Shown here: positions 49,653-58,687 of the stretch, piece after piece | How the letters are laid out: every line of letters begins with the position of its first letter | Position numbering within the stretch: position 1 is the first letter of the stretch | Assembly: GCA_050010035.1 (NCBI GenBank) | Contig: JBEKLU010000017.1 | Location: 36,107 to 100,106 of the forward strand | DNA length: 64,000 nt | Reading direction: 5' to 3' | Source: Roseiarcus sp050010035 | GTDB taxonomy: Bacteria > Pseudomonadota > Alphaproteobacteria > Rhizobiales > Beijerinckiaceae | The notes under the pieces: model-generated | What the model was told of the DNA's origin: nothing | Database searches by the model: none | The model's input: the letters and a program-made list of their open reading frames with translations, nothing else | Position numbers and translations under genes: made by a program

Positions 49653-50705
49653 TCACGCCGCCGGCAGGCGCCCCCTTAGCGCGGCGGGCGCAAACCCCAA
49701 CGCGCGCCGCCGGGCGGGCCGCCAATAGGCGGACAGCAACAGGAGCCCGGCGCCGGCGAGCAAGGCCGACAGCGCGAAACTGACGCTCAAGGCGCCGGTC
49801 GCTTGGAAGAAGGCGTTCATCGCATACAGGAGATAGGCGAGCGCGGAAACCATCAGGGCGCGGCGGTCGACGACCAAGGCGACGAGCGCCAGAACGAGGT
49901 ACACCGCCACCGCCGCCGCGGGTCGCGTCAGCGCCATGGGGCCGAGGGCGCCGGAGGCGCTTTCCGACAACCCAGGCGCGGCGTTGAGGCCGAGCAGGGA
50001 AAAGGCGGGATGAACGATGAGAGGCGCGGCGGCCAGATGCAGCCAGAAGGCGACGTCGGCGCGCCGCGTCCGGCGCAAGGGATCGCTCGCGTCCCACCAC
50101 AGCGCCAGGCCGAACACGCCGAGACCCGACAGGAAGGTCAGCGGCAAAACCAACCTGTCGCCGCCCGGGAGCGCGCTGCTCAGGAAAGCGATCAGCGCGG
50201 CGAAAGCCGCGCAAGCTCCCGCGGCGACCGTGATGGGCACCTTGAAGCGCAGCCAATGGGCGTAGGCGGCCGCGCCGGCGAGCAAGGCGTCGAATCCGAG
50301 ATTCAAAGGGCCGCCGGCATCCGGCCCCTTGCCGGCCAACACGACCGCCGCTGCGCCAAAGACGCCGCCGACCCAACTCAGAAGCAAGACGATGCTGGGA
50401 AGCGCCATCCGCCGCCTGGCGGTGAAGAATTCCGCCAAGGCCCAACTGACCAGCGCGACGAGGCCGAAGCCCAACGCCAGCGCTTGGCGACTGCCCAGCC
50501 ATCCCAGCGCGATCAGCACCATCAGGATCGCCATGGCGACGAAAATGTCGTTGAAGCCGGTCAGCAATCTGAACTGCTCGTCGTCGGCTCTGGGCGCCGT
50601 TCGGCGAGCTTCGACGAAGGCGCGCAGATTGGCGGCGAGTTCCGGCGTCATGACGCCGGCGCGCACGGCGGCTTCGAGATCCTCGTCAGTCAATAGCGAA
50701 GCCAT
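49653..50705 (-). CDS. DUF2157/DUF4401-like multi-pass membrane protein
   Basis: A 350-residue membrane protein with about ten hydrophobic helices from residue 50 on. The N-terminal cytosolic helix pair is LLTDEDLEAAVRAGVMTPELAANLRAFVEA, of the type that begins DUF2157 proteins. Several GxxxG-rich helices follow, ending with a basic tail (RPARRRALG). Function unknown. AAGGGG lies 6 bases before the ATG at 50705. It is convergent with gdhA. Confidence 0.75.
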   Translation of the reverse strand: MASLLTDEDLEAAVRAGVMTPELAANLRAFVEARRTAPRADDEQFRLLTGFNDIFVAMAILMVLIALGWLGSRQALALGFGLVALVSWALAEFFTARRRMALPSIVLLLSWVGGVFGAAAVVLAGKGPDAGGPLNLGFDALLAGAAAYAHWLRFKVPITVAAGACAAFAALIAFLSSALPGGDRLVLPLTFLSGLGVFGLALWWDASDPLRRTRRADVAFWLHLAAAPLIVHPAFSLLGLNAAPGLSESASGALGPMALTRPAAAVAVYLVLALVALVVDRRALMVSALAYLLYAMNAFFQATGALSVSFALSALLAGAGLLLLSAYWRPARRRALGFAPAALRGRLPAA

Positions 50706-50943
50706 CTGCGCACCCCTTGTTCCGCCTTCGCGCCGGTTCCATGGCCGGGGCGCCCGCGACGGCGACGCCCATCGCGGTGGGCGACGCCGCCGAGCGACGC
50801 CAGTCCCGCGGCGCGCCCCTGGCGAAGGGAGCGCCAAACGCGGTAGATCACGTTCAGGCGGGACGGCGCGGCGAAATCAAGCGGGAGCATAAGGCGGCGG
50901 GCTCGCCAGGCAAGTCCCGCGTCGCCAACGAGGAGCTGAGAAT

Positions 50944-51513
50944 TTGGCGAACGAGCTTCATTCGCCCCGCGCCACGACCGGCGCGGAATTCGTCGTGCGC
51001 GACGCCGGCGAGGCGGACATGCCGGCGGTTCAGCGCATTTACGCCCACCATGTGCTGAACGGCCTCGCGACGTTCGAGGAGACGCCGCCCACGCTCGAGG
51101 AGATGATCGGCCGCAGGCGCGCAGCGCTCGAACTCGGGGCGCCGTATCTCGTCGCGCATACGAAGGGCCGCATCGTCGGCTATTGCTACGCGACCGCCTA
51201 CCGTTCGCGGCCGGCCTATCGCTACACGTTGGAGGACTCGGTCTATCTCGCCGACGGCATGGGCGGCCGGGGCCTGGGAACGGCGCTGCTCGGCGAGCTG
51301 ATCGCGCGCTGCGAGGTCGGGCCCTGGCGGCAGATGCTGGCGATCATCGGCGACAGCGCCAATCTCGCCTCGGTCGCGCTGCACCGGCGTCTCGGCTTCG
51401 AACTCGTGGGGACGTTGCGTTCGGTCGGCTTCAAGCTCGGCCGCTGGGTCGATACGCCGCTGATGCAGCGCGCGCTCGGCGCCGGCGATCGCAATCTGCC
51501 GAGCCCGCTGTGA
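50944..51513 (+). CDS. GNAT acetyltransferase, phosphinothricin/methionine-sulfoximine type
   Basis: A 189-residue GNAT enzyme of the Pat/Bar/MddA group. Features: VRDAGEADMPAVQRIYAHHVLNGLATFEETPPT, the acetyl-CoA loop GMGGRGLGTALLGELI, then ANLASVALHRRLGFELVGTLRSVGFKLGRW. The last part is diagnostic for this group, which N-acetylates methionine sulfoximine and phosphinothricin. The start is TTG with GGAG 10 bases upstream. Confidence 0.85.
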   Translation: MANELHSPRATTGAEFVVRDAGEADMPAVQRIYAHHVLNGLATFEETPPTLEEMIGRRRAALELGAPYLVAHTKGRIVGYCYATAYRSRPAYRYTLEDSVYLADGMGGRGLGTALLGELIARCEVGPWRQMLAIIGDSANLASVALHRRLGFELVGTLRSVGFKLGRWVDTPLMQRALGAGDRNLPSPL

Positions 51514-51547
51514 AGCGCCGACTCGAAGGGAGCGGCTCGTTGAAATG

Positions 51548-51562
51548 GACCATTGTTTGGTC
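51548..51562. promoter_or_regulatory. Operator-like palindrome before the Phd/VapC pair
   Basis: GACCA-TTGTT-TGGTC, perfect 5-base arms, 49 bases before the antitoxin start and overlapping a likely promoter (TATATGA at 51564-51570). Antitoxins of this type bind such palindromes to repress their own operon. Confidence 0.55.
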
Positions 51563-51610
51563 TATATGAACCTTCGGTCGTTTGGATCCAATTCTGGAGC
51601 GACGAAAGCC

Positions 51611-51871
51611 ATGCGTGTCTCGGTCACCGAAGCTAAGGCGCAATTGACCGATCTGGTGCGGCGAGCCGAGGCGGGCGACGAGATCGTGCTCACCCGTCAC
51701 GGCCAGGACGTCGCGCGGATTTCGACGGTCAGGGCGCGTCCGCTGGAGCCGAGCGCGCGCCGGCGCATTCTCGATGCGGCGCGCGCCGCGGGCGCCGCCA
51801 AGAGCGCGAGCGGGCCGAGCGCCGCGCGCAGCCAAGATTTTCTCTACGGCGAAGACGGCATGCCCAAGTGA
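51611..51871 (+). CDS. Phd/YefM-family antitoxin
   Basis: An 86-residue antitoxin. Residues 1-45 have the Phd/YefM fold: MRVSVTEAKAQLTDLVRRAEAGDEIVLTRHGQDVARI. The C-terminal disordered half, rich in Ala/Ser and ending DFLYGEDGMPK, should wrap the toxin. It overlaps the VapC gene by 4 bases (GTGA), and a palindrome lies in its promoter. Confidence 0.88.
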   Translation: MRVSVTEAKAQLTDLVRRAEAGDEIVLTRHGQDVARISTVRARPLEPSARRRILDAARAAGAAKSASGPSAARSQDFLYGEDGMPK

Positions 51872-52266
51872 TCGTCGTCGACACGTCCGCTCTGATGGCG
51901 ATCGTGCTCGACGAGGCGCAGGCGGAAGCCTGCGCGGCCGTGCTCGAGCGCGAGAGCGAAGCCGCGATGTCCGCCGCGAGCGTCGCAGAAGCGCTGATTG
52001 TCGCGTCGCGGCGCGATCGCGCGCGCGAGATGGCCGATTTGATCGATGGGCTCGGCTTCGAAGTCGTCCCAGTGACGGAGACCAGCGCGCGGCGGGTCGC
52101 CGCCGCCTACGCCCAATGGGGAAAGGGCGTGCATCCCGCCGGTCTGAATTTCGGCGACTGCTTCGCCTACGAACTGGCGCACGAGCGCGCCTGTCCGCTG
52201 CTGTTCGTCGGCGCGGATTTCGTGAGAACCGACGTCCGATCGGCGCTCACGGCGCCGGCGCGCTGA
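51868..52266 (+). CDS. vapC: VapC-type PIN-domain toxin
   Basis: A 132-residue PIN-domain ribonuclease. Acidic residues lie at VVDTSALMAIVLDE (Asp5 and Glu), EAL, and GLNFGDCFAYEL (Asp), with VGADFVRTDV near the end. It starts with GTG overlapping the antitoxin. VapC toxins cleave tRNA or rRNA. Its last 20 bases overlap the end of the convergent next gene. Confidence 0.88.
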   Translation: MIVVDTSALMAIVLDEAQAEACAAVLERESEAAMSAASVAEALIVASRRDRAREMADLIDGLGFEVVPVTETSARRVAAAYAQWGKGVHPAGLNFGDCFAYELAHERACPLLFVGADFVRTDVRSALTAPAR

Positions 52267-53074
52267 CGCCGACGATCGGACCGAGCGGCGTGAAATCGTC
52301 GTCGCGCCCGAGGTCGGGGGAATAGAGCGAGGACAACGAGCCGTCGAGGAACAGCGCGTTCGAGCAATCGAGCGCGTCGCGGAACATCACTGCGAAGGCG
52401 TGGAAGGTGACGGGCTCGTCGGAAATCGCGAAAATCGCGATCGCGCCGTCGCGCACGCAGACGCCGTTGCGGATTTTTTCCGAGGTCCCGGTCGGCAGGA
52501 TCTTGGGGTGGATGCGGCCGTCGATCACCAGCATCGGCCCGGACTGGGTGGCGAAGCGCGTCGGCGGCGGATTGGCGAGATAGCGCGAGGTTTCCGTGAC
52601 GCCCGCGGCGCCGTCGCCGATCCAGAAGACTCCATTGGGCTTGAGATGAAAATTGCTTCCGCCCTCGCGCGTGTCCGCTCGATGTTTGCGTTTGCCGTCC
52701 TCGACGAACAGGCCGACCGGCGACTGGTCCGCTTCGAACATGCCCGCGTTCATGGCGAAGCGCAGGGCGCGGCCGTGCGCGTTCAGCGTCTGCGCGAGCG
52801 CGTCGAAGCCGCCGAAGGGCTTGCCGGCCGAATCCTTCCAGTAGAGCCGGATTTCGTCGCGCCGCGCGTCGAACGTGCAAAACGTGTAGGGGGCGCCGTC
52901 GAACTCGAGCTGCGCGCACGGCGGGTTCGCGCGCGCGCCGGCCGACGCCAGCAGGAGGGCGGCCGTCAGCAGCGCGAACGCGCCAGCGGCGCGTCGGTCG
53001 GCCACCGTCGGGCGGCGCAAGGGACAGCTCGCGCGCGTCTGCGCCTCCTCACAGAAAATCGAATCGCTCCGCAT
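52247..53074 (-). CDS. Phosphodiester glycosidase family protein (DUF2233)
   Basis: A 275-residue exported protein with an N-terminal hydrophobic signal (FALLTAALLLASAGARA, about 33-49). The NAGPA/DUF2233 domain includes RFAMNAGMFEADQSPVGLFVEDGK, FHLKPNGVFWI, ATQSGPMLVIDGRIHP, RNGVCV and ALFLDGSLSSLYSP. The family removes covering N-acetylglucosamine from phosphodiesters. A GTG start at 53005 would give a shorter, more typical signal peptide. Confidence 0.82.
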   Translation of the reverse strand: MRSDSIFCEEAQTRASCPLRRPTVADRRAAGAFALLTAALLLASAGARANPPCAQLEFDGAPYTFCTFDARRDEIRLYWKDSAGKPFGGFDALAQTLNAHGRALRFAMNAGMFEADQSPVGLFVEDGKRKHRADTREGGSNFHLKPNGVFWIGDGAAGVTETSRYLANPPPTRFATQSGPMLVIDGRIHPKILPTGTSEKIRNGVCVRDGAIAIFAISDEPVTFHAFAVMFRDALDCSNALFLDGSLSSLYSPDLGRDDDFTPLGPIVGVSAPAP

Positions 53075-53093
53075 CTTAGCGCGGCGCGGCGCT

Positions 53094-54515
53094 TCAAAGA
53101 ACCTTGCCCGGATTCAAAATTCCGTTGGGATCGAGCGCCGCCTTGATCGCGCGCATGACGTCGAGCGCGTTCCGGTCCTTGGTTTGCGCGAGCAACTCGC
53201 GCTTCAATCGGCCGATGCCGTGCTCGGCCGAGATCGAGCCGGAATGGCGCGCGACGATTTCGTGCACCACGGCGTTCATCGCCGACCATTGGTTTAGGAA
53301 GGCGGCCGTGTCGGCGCCGACGGGCTGAGTGACGTTGAAGTGGATGTTGCCGTCGCCGAGGTGCCCGAAGGCGACGACCCGCGCGCCGGGCATGAAGGCT
53401 TCCACCGCCGCGTTCGCCTCGCTGAGGAAAGCCGGAACCGCGCCCACCGGCACGGACACGTCATGCTTGATCGAGCCGCCCTGCGGCTTTTGCGCGTCGG
53501 GCAGAGTCTCGCGAATCGCCCAGAACGCGGCGCGCTGGTCGAGCGACGCGGCGACGCTCGCGTCCTCGATGATCCCGTGCTCGAGCGCGGCGCCGAGCAG
53601 GCCGGTCATCGCCTCCTCGAGGCCGCCGGCGATCTGCGAAGCGACTTCGATCAGCACGCACCAGGCATGGCGCGCGCTCAAGGGATCGCGCAAGGCCGGA
53701 CGATGCGCGAAGGTGAAATCGAGGCCGATGCGCGCCATCAGCTCGAAGCTGGTCACGCCCTGGCCGAAATGCTCGCGCGCCAGCGCCAGCAACGCCAGCG
53801 CCTGGGCGGGGTCGGCGAGGCCGACGAAGGCGGTGGCGCGCGAACGCGGCCTGGGGAACAGCTTCAGCGCCGCGGCGGTGATTACGCCGAGCGTGCCCTC
53901 CGCGCCGATGAACAAGCTTTTCAGGTCGTAACCGGTGTTGTCCTTGCGCAGCTTGGAGAGCGCACTGACGATCCGCCCGTCGGCGAGCACGACCTCGATT
54001 CCCGTCGTCAGATCGCGCGCGTTGCCGTAGGCGAGCACAGCGACGCCGCCGGCGTTGGTCGAAAGATTGCCGCCGATCGTGCAGGTTCCCTCGGCGGCGA
54101 GCGAGAGCGGAAAGAGGCGGTCGACGCCGAGCGCGGCCTCCTGCGCCTGGGCGAGAGTGACGCCCGCCTCGACGATCATCGTCTCCGACAAAGGATCGAT
54201 CTCGCGAACGCGTTTCATGCGGAGCAGCGAAAGGATGATCTCGGCGCCGCTCGCGTCGGGCGTCTGGCCGCCGACCAGGCCGGTGTTGCCGCCTTGCGGC
54301 ACGATGGCGATGCGCGCCGCGTTGCAATAGGCGACGACGGCGGCGACCTCCTGCGTATCGGCCGGTCGCACCAGCGCCAGGGCCTTGCCGTGGTAGAGGC
54401 CGCGCGGCTCTTCCAGGTTTCCGGCGATCAGCGCCGGGTCGGTCAGCACATGCGCGCCGCCGACGATGCGCGCGAGCGCTTCGAGCGGGGCGGCGGTGTC
54501 GAGGCCTGGGTTCAC
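53094..54515 (-). CDS. FAD-linked oxidoreductase, D-2-hydroxyglutarate dehydrogenase type
   Basis: A 473-residue VAO-type flavoprotein, a distant relative of the one at 41470-42897. FAD segments: IVPQGGNTGLVGGQTPD, AAEGTCTIGGNLSTNAGGVAVLAYGNARDL, and the metal/substrate region FGHLGDGNIHFNVTQP plus SISAEHGIGRLKR. Order and sequence fit D-2-hydroxyglutarate or D-lactate dehydrogenases. It overlaps the rlmD-like gene by 4 bases, an odd operon partner. Confidence 0.85.
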   Translation of the reverse strand: MNPGLDTAAPLEALARIVGGAHVLTDPALIAGNLEEPRGLYHGKALALVRPADTQEVAAVVAYCNAARIAIVPQGGNTGLVGGQTPDASGAEIILSLLRMKRVREIDPLSETMIVEAGVTLAQAQEAALGVDRLFPLSLAAEGTCTIGGNLSTNAGGVAVLAYGNARDLTTGIEVVLADGRIVSALSKLRKDNTGYDLKSLFIGAEGTLGVITAAALKLFPRPRSRATAFVGLADPAQALALLALAREHFGQGVTSFELMARIGLDFTFAHRPALRDPLSARHAWCVLIEVASQIAGGLEEAMTGLLGAALEHGIIEDASVAASLDQRAAFWAIRETLPDAQKPQGGSIKHDVSVPVGAVPAFLSEANAAVEAFMPGARVVAFGHLGDGNIHFNVTQPVGADTAAFLNQWSAMNAVVHEIVARHSGSISAEHGIGRLKRELLAQTKDRNALDVMRAIKAALDPNGILNPGKVL

Positions 54516-55780
54516 CCGAGCAATCCCCTGGGGCGGCGTTTGGCGGGCGGGCGTCGGAACGTTGCGAGAATTTCGACATGCGGGGAAAAGCGGAACTGGT
54601 CAAGCGGCGCAACTGGCCCGATCGCGTAGCCTCCTTCGACGAGAATGCGCGCGTCGCGCGCGAAGCTTTCCGCGTTGCAGGAGATCGCGGCGACGATCGG
54701 CGTCCGGCTCGCCGCGAGGGCGCGCGCCTGGGCTTCCGCCCCGACGCGCGGCGGATCGAACAGCACGCCCTCGAAGACGTCGAGCTCTTCGGCGCGCAGC
54801 GGACGCTGGAAGAGATCGCGCGTTTCCGCTTTGAGCGCGCGCAGACCTCGCGCCTCGGCGGCGGCGCGCTTCAGCGCGGCGATGGCGGCGGCGTCGGAAT
54901 CCGCAGCGAAGACCTCGTGGTCCTCAGCCAGGCGCAGCGCGAAGGCGCCGGCGCCGCAGAAGAGGTCGGCGACGCGCCGCGCGCCTCTCAGCGCGTCTTG
55001 AGCGCCCTCAGCCAGCGCGCGCTCGCCGGCCAGCGTCGCCTGCAGGAAGCCGTCCGGCGGCGGCGTCGCCAGCGCCTGCCCGAAGGCGACTTGCGGCGCG
55101 CGCCGCTCGACGACGACCTCGCCATGGTTCGACACGCGCGCCAGATCGAGCCGGTCCGCGGTTTCGACCAGCTTGCGCCGCGCCGGCGCGTCGAGCGGCC
55201 CGGAGCCGCGCAGATCGAAGTCGAGCCCGCCGAGCGTCGCCGTCGCCTGAATGTCGAGCGGCTTGTTCGAGCCGCGCAGATCCGCCGCGAGCGCCCGCGC
55301 CGCGGGAATTGCGCCCGCCATCGCCGGGCTGAACAGCGGGCAGGCGTCGATGGCGACGATGTCGTGGGCGCGCGCGCGCATGAAGCCGACGCGCTCGCGG
55401 CCGTCTTCGGCGATGCGCGCGTGAAAGGTCGCGCGCCGCCGGCCCTCGCCGTGCGCGTCGATCAGCGCGCCGACCTCGGCCTCGACGCGCGCGCGCTCGA
55501 GCGCGCGGACGAGGGTTTCGCGTTTCCATTCGCCATAGAGCGCCGCGCTCATGTGCTGGGCCGCGCAGCCGCCGCAAACGCCGAAATAGGCGCAGATGGG
55601 CTGAGCCCGCTCGGGGCTGGGAACGAGAATTTCGCGAAGACGCGCGCGCTTGGCGCCTTCCATCGTGACGATCGCGCGTTCGCCGGGCAGGGCGCCGGGA
55701 ACGATCGCAGCGTCGTCGGCGACGCCCTCGCCGCGCTCGTTCAGGGCGAGAATCGTCAATGTGCGCGTCGCGTCATCCAT
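54512..55780 (-). CDS. rlmD: TrmA/RlmD-family RNA (uracil-5-)-methyltransferase
   Basis: A 422-residue class I methyltransferase that makes m5U in RNA, probably 23S rRNA position 1939. An N-terminal TRAM domain (about 5-52) is followed by an iron-sulfur motif C-x5-C-x2-C (Cys63, 69, 72; the fourth Cys is in DACPLF). The SAM site is DLFCGAGAFALRL, and the nucleophile is in ISCNAESFARD. RlmC and RlmD cannot be told apart by eye. It overlaps tlyA by 8 bases. Confidence 0.85.
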   Translation of the reverse strand: MDDATRTLTILALNERGEGVADDAAIVPGALPGERAIVTMEGAKRARLREILVPSPERAQPICAYFGVCGGCAAQHMSAALYGEWKRETLVRALERARVEAEVGALIDAHGEGRRRATFHARIAEDGRERVGFMRARAHDIVAIDACPLFSPAMAGAIPAARALAADLRGSNKPLDIQATATLGGLDFDLRGSGPLDAPARRKLVETADRLDLARVSNHGEVVVERRAPQVAFGQALATPPPDGFLQATLAGERALAEGAQDALRGARRVADLFCGAGAFALRLAEDHEVFAADSDAAAIAALKRAAAEARGLRALKAETRDLFQRPLRAEELDVFEGVLFDPPRVGAEAQARALAASRTPIVAAISCNAESFARDARILVEGGYAIGPVAPLDQFRFSPHVEILATFRRPPAKRRPRGLLG

Positions 55781-56498
55781 GCCGCGCGGCATACAGGAAT
55801 TCGCGCGCGCCGTCGCCGCCGAGCACCGGCGAGGGGATGAGGCCGAGGCTCGTCCAACCCAAGGCTTCGACGCAGCCGCGAACGGACTCGCAGGCGAACG
55901 CCAGCGCTGCAGGGTCCTTGACGGCGCCCTTGACGAGGTTTTCCCGCCCCGCCTCGAATTGCGGCTTGACGAGGGTGACGAGCCAGGCGGAGCGCTCGGC
56001 GAGGGCGAGAACATGCGGCAGCACCAGCCGCTGCGAAATGAAGCTGACGTCGCAGACGATCGCCTGCGGCGGGACGCCGAGGATCGCCGCGGTCAGGCGG
56101 CGCGCGTCGAGGCCTTCGAGGACGCGCACGCGCTGATCTTCGCGCAGGCGCGCGTCGAACTGGCCGTGGCCGACGTCGACGCTCACGACCGAGCGCGCGC
56201 CGCGCGCCAGCAGGACGTCGGTGAAGCCGCCGGTCGAGGCGCCGACGTCGAGACAGGCGAGCCCCGCGGGATCGAGCGCGAAGGCGTCGAGCGCCGCCGC
56301 GAGTTTCATGCCGCCGCGCGAGGCCCAGGGATGCGGCGCGCCGGCGACGATTTGGGCGTCCGGCGCGAGGGTCTCGGAAGCCTTGCGCACGAGATGTCCG
56401 TCGGCGCTGACCAGCCCCGCGGCGATCGCTTCCTGCGCGCGGGCGCGGCTGGCGAAGAGCCCGCGTTCGACGAGCAGCATGTCGGCGCGCTTGCGCAT
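55773..56498 (-). CDS. tlyA: TlyA-family rRNA 2'-O-methyltransferase
   Basis: A 241-residue protein: an S4 RNA-binding domain (RADMLLVERGLFASRARAQEAIAAGLVSADGHLVRKASETL) followed by a FtsJ-like methyltransferase domain (CLDVGASTGGFTDVLLARGA, DVGHGQFD, VCDVSFISQR, LVKPQFEAGR). TlyA 2'-O-methylates cytidine in rRNA and has been called haemolysin A. It is in an operon with tam upstream (25 bases) and the rlmD-like gene downstream. Confidence 0.92.
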   Translation of the reverse strand: MRKRADMLLVERGLFASRARAQEAIAAGLVSADGHLVRKASETLAPDAQIVAGAPHPWASRGGMKLAAALDAFALDPAGLACLDVGASTGGFTDVLLARGARSVVSVDVGHGQFDARLREDQRVRVLEGLDARRLTAAILGVPPQAIVCDVSFISQRLVLPHVLALAERSAWLVTLVKPQFEAGRENLVKGAVKDPAALAFACESVRGCVEALGWTSLGLIPSPVLGGDGAREFLYAARHG

Positions 56499-56523
56499 GG
56501 GAGGCCGATGGCCGGCGGACGGG

Positions 56524-57354
56524 TCAAACCCGCCCGGCGCGCTTGCGCGCGTGAACGAACAGGCGGGGATAGAGGAATAACAGCGAGCCGCCCGGCTCGA
56601 CGCCATAGGCGTCGGCGAGCTCGCGCATGTAGCGCTCGATGAATTGCTCGCGTTCGCACTCGTCGAGCGGGTTGAGGAAGGGCCTCAGCGCGCTGCCGCG
56701 AAACCAGTCGACCACCGCGCCGACCCCGCTCATCGGGTGAACGTAAGTCGTCTGCCAGATGTCGAGCGCCGCGCTGAGCGGCGTCAGCCAGGCGTAATAC
56801 TCGACATGGGTGGCGATGACCGCGCGGGTCTTGGCGATCGGCACCAGCCGGTCCGCCCAGGGCCCGTCGGCGGCGACGAGGCGCATCAGCGCGTGGCTCG
56901 GCTCCTGGCGATTGTCGGGCATCTGCACCGCCAGAGCGCCGCCTTCGGCCAGATAGGACATCAGGCGCGGGAAAAGCGACTCGTGATCGGGCAGCCATTG
57001 CAGCGCGGCGTTGGCGAAGATGAGGTCGGGCCGTTGGCGCGGCCGCCATTTCGCGATGTCGGCGGCCTCGAAGCGCACGTCGGGCAGGCGGCGGCGCGCC
57101 TCGGCGAGCATCGGCTCCGAATTGTCGAGCGCGAGGATTTCCGCGTCGGGGAAACGCGCGGCGAGCAGGCGCGTGCTGGTGCCGGGGCCGCAGCCGAGAT
57201 CGACGATGCGGCGCGGGGTCTGGGTGACGCGCGCGAGCAGATCGCGCGCCGGCTGGGTGCGTTCGGCCTCGAACTTGAGATAGAGCGCCGTGTCCCAGTC
57301 GCTCGCGGGCCTGGCGGAATTTTCATCAATAGGGATTGGGCGCGGTTGCGCCAT
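56524..57354 (-). CDS. tam: Trans-aconitate 2-methyltransferase
   Basis: A 276-residue SAM methyltransferase. Motif I is VDLGCGPGTSTRLLAARFP; SDWDTALYLKFEAERTQPARDLL, LQWLPDHESLFPRLMSYLAEGGALAVQMPDN and TYVHPMSG are specific to Tam, which esterifies trans-aconitate formed in the citric acid cycle. The ATG at 57354 has GGAGGAG 5 bases upstream. It heads an operon with tlyA and rlmD. Confidence 0.92.
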   Translation of the reverse strand: MAQPRPIPIDENSARPASDWDTALYLKFEAERTQPARDLLARVTQTPRRIVDLGCGPGTSTRLLAARFPDAEILALDNSEPMLAEARRRLPDVRFEAADIAKWRPRQRPDLIFANAALQWLPDHESLFPRLMSYLAEGGALAVQMPDNRQEPSHALMRLVAADGPWADRLVPIAKTRAVIATHVEYYAWLTPLSAALDIWQTTYVHPMSGVGAVVDWFRGSALRPFLNPLDECEREQFIERYMRELADAYGVEPGGSLLFLYPRLFVHARKRAGRV

Positions 57355-57606
57355 GGGCTCCTCCCCGTGTCGACCCTCAGGCGCCGCCGCCGGCGCGGCG
57401 GCGAAACTGCCGTTTGAATGGAGCGCTTTCATGGCGGGACCGAGGGCGCGCGGAAACTGACGACCTTGGTACGATTCCGTCGATGGACGGACAAGACAAT
57501 TGCGATGAAATCACAACTTATCCCTTTCGCGCGCGCGCTTGCGTGCGTTCACGCCTTTCGCGCCCGGCGGATATACTCACTTGGCGGGTCTGCGGACAAT
57601 CCACCC

Positions 57607-57687
57607 AGGCCCTCGCCCGGCCTTTCCCCGCTTGCGCCAGACAAACGCTTGCGTTTGCGGCGGAGAGCCAGGGCTAGGGGCCGGGCG
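57607..57687. repeat. REP-like palindromic element (copy C, diverged)
   Basis: Outer arms GGCCCTCGCCCGGCC and GGCCGGGCG-like with CCCTAGCCC, and an inner perfect hairpin CAAACGC-TT-GCGTTTG. The order (CCTTTCCCCGCTTGCG ... GAGAGCCAGGGCTAGGGGCC) parallels copy A but has drifted. It lies in the 370-base gap between tam and the LysR gene (57355-57724), where no gene is seen. Confidence 0.7.
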
Positions 57688-57724
57688 AGTTTCCGCGCCG
57701 CACGGCGCAGGAAGTCCCCGGAGG

Positions 57725-58606
57725 CTAGCCACGACTCTCTTCCGCCTCCTCGATCAGCCATTTCCTGAACTGTCGGACGGCCGGTTTCAGTTCGCGTTCC
57801 GGCCGGGTGACCGCGTAGTAGGCGAACCGAGTCGGCCAGCCGATATCGAGCGCCTTGACCAGCCGCCGCGAGACGAGATCGCCCTCGGCGTAAACGTCGC
57901 GAACCAACGCCAAGCCCTGTCCCGCGACGGCGGCGCGAACCAGAAGATGGTCATCCGAGAAAGAGGCGCCTTTCAGACGTTTGGTCGCCGCGACGCCATT
58001 GGCTTCGAACCACAACGACCAGTCGCCGCGATCGAGATCGTGAAGCAGGGGATAGGCGAGGCAGTCAGCCGGTTCGGCGATCGGTCGTCCGGATTTGAGC
58101 AGATCGGGACTCGCCACCACGATGAGTTCAGGCGCGACCAACCGGACCGATTGCAGACCGGCGTAACTGCCCAGACCATGGCGGATCGCCACATCGACCG
58201 GCTCTCGCCGGAGATCGACGAGGCGTCCGCCCGTTTCGACGACGATCTCGATATCGGGATGAAGCCGGGCAAACCGGCCGAGCCGCGGAACGAGCCAGTT
58301 CGCTGCGAATGACGCCACCGTGCTGACGGCGACGCGCGAGGAGGGACGCGCACTCAGGCTCCGGTCAACCGATTCGATGGCGCGCAAAGGCCCGTCGAGC
58401 GCCGAGAACATCGCTACGCCCCTCGCGTCCAGTCGAACGCCGGCGCGGCTCCGCACGAAAAGCCGGTGTCCCACCGTCTCTTCGAGCAGGCGGATTCGTT
58501 GGCTGATCGCGCCCGGCGTCACCGACAGCAGCCGCGCTGCATCTTTCATGCTGCCCGAACGAGCGACCAGCACAAAAGTCTCGAGCAGAACGAAGCGCAT
58601 CGACAT
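57725..58606 (-). CDS. LysR-family transcriptional regulator
   Basis: A 293-residue LysR regulator of the GcvA-like group. The N-terminal winged helix is LLETFVLVARSGSMKDAARLLSVTPGAISQRIRLLEETVGHRLFVRS; a periplasmic-binding-type effector domain follows (about 90-285). It is divergent from an MFS transporter gene, with a perfect 21-base palindrome between them, so it probably controls that gene and itself. The effector is unknown. Start 58606 or 58600. Confidence 0.9.
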   Translation of the reverse strand: MSMRFVLLETFVLVARSGSMKDAARLLSVTPGAISQRIRLLEETVGHRLFVRSRAGVRLDARGVAMFSALDGPLRAIESVDRSLSARPSSRVAVSTVASFAANWLVPRLGRFARLHPDIEIVVETGGRLVDLRREPVDVAIRHGLGSYAGLQSVRLVAPELIVVASPDLLKSGRPIAEPADCLAYPLLHDLDRGDWSLWFEANGVAATKRLKGASFSDDHLLVRAAVAGQGLALVRDVYAEGDLVSRRLVKALDIGWPTRFAYYAVTRPERELKPAVRQFRKWLIEEAEESRG

Positions 58607-58611
58607 TCTGG

Positions 58612-58632
58612 GAGTTTAGCACAGCTAAACTC
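58612..58632. promoter_or_regulatory. Palindromic operator between LysR and MFS genes
   Basis: GAGTTTAGC-ACA-GCTAAACTC, 9-base perfect arms in the 81-base divergent gap. It contains the LysR-type T-N11-A pattern. It lies 6 bases from the LysR start codon, which suits autorepression. Confidence 0.75.
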
Positions 58633-58687
58633 ATAGGAGAAAACCATCGTTTGTCGCCCTCTTCGCCACGGCGCAACGTCGCGATGG

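Noticed and set aside
53094..54515. Duplicate of the FAD-linked oxidase at 41470-42897
   Set aside because: The two share the VAO fold and some motifs but differ throughout; they are separate subfamilies rather than a recent duplication.
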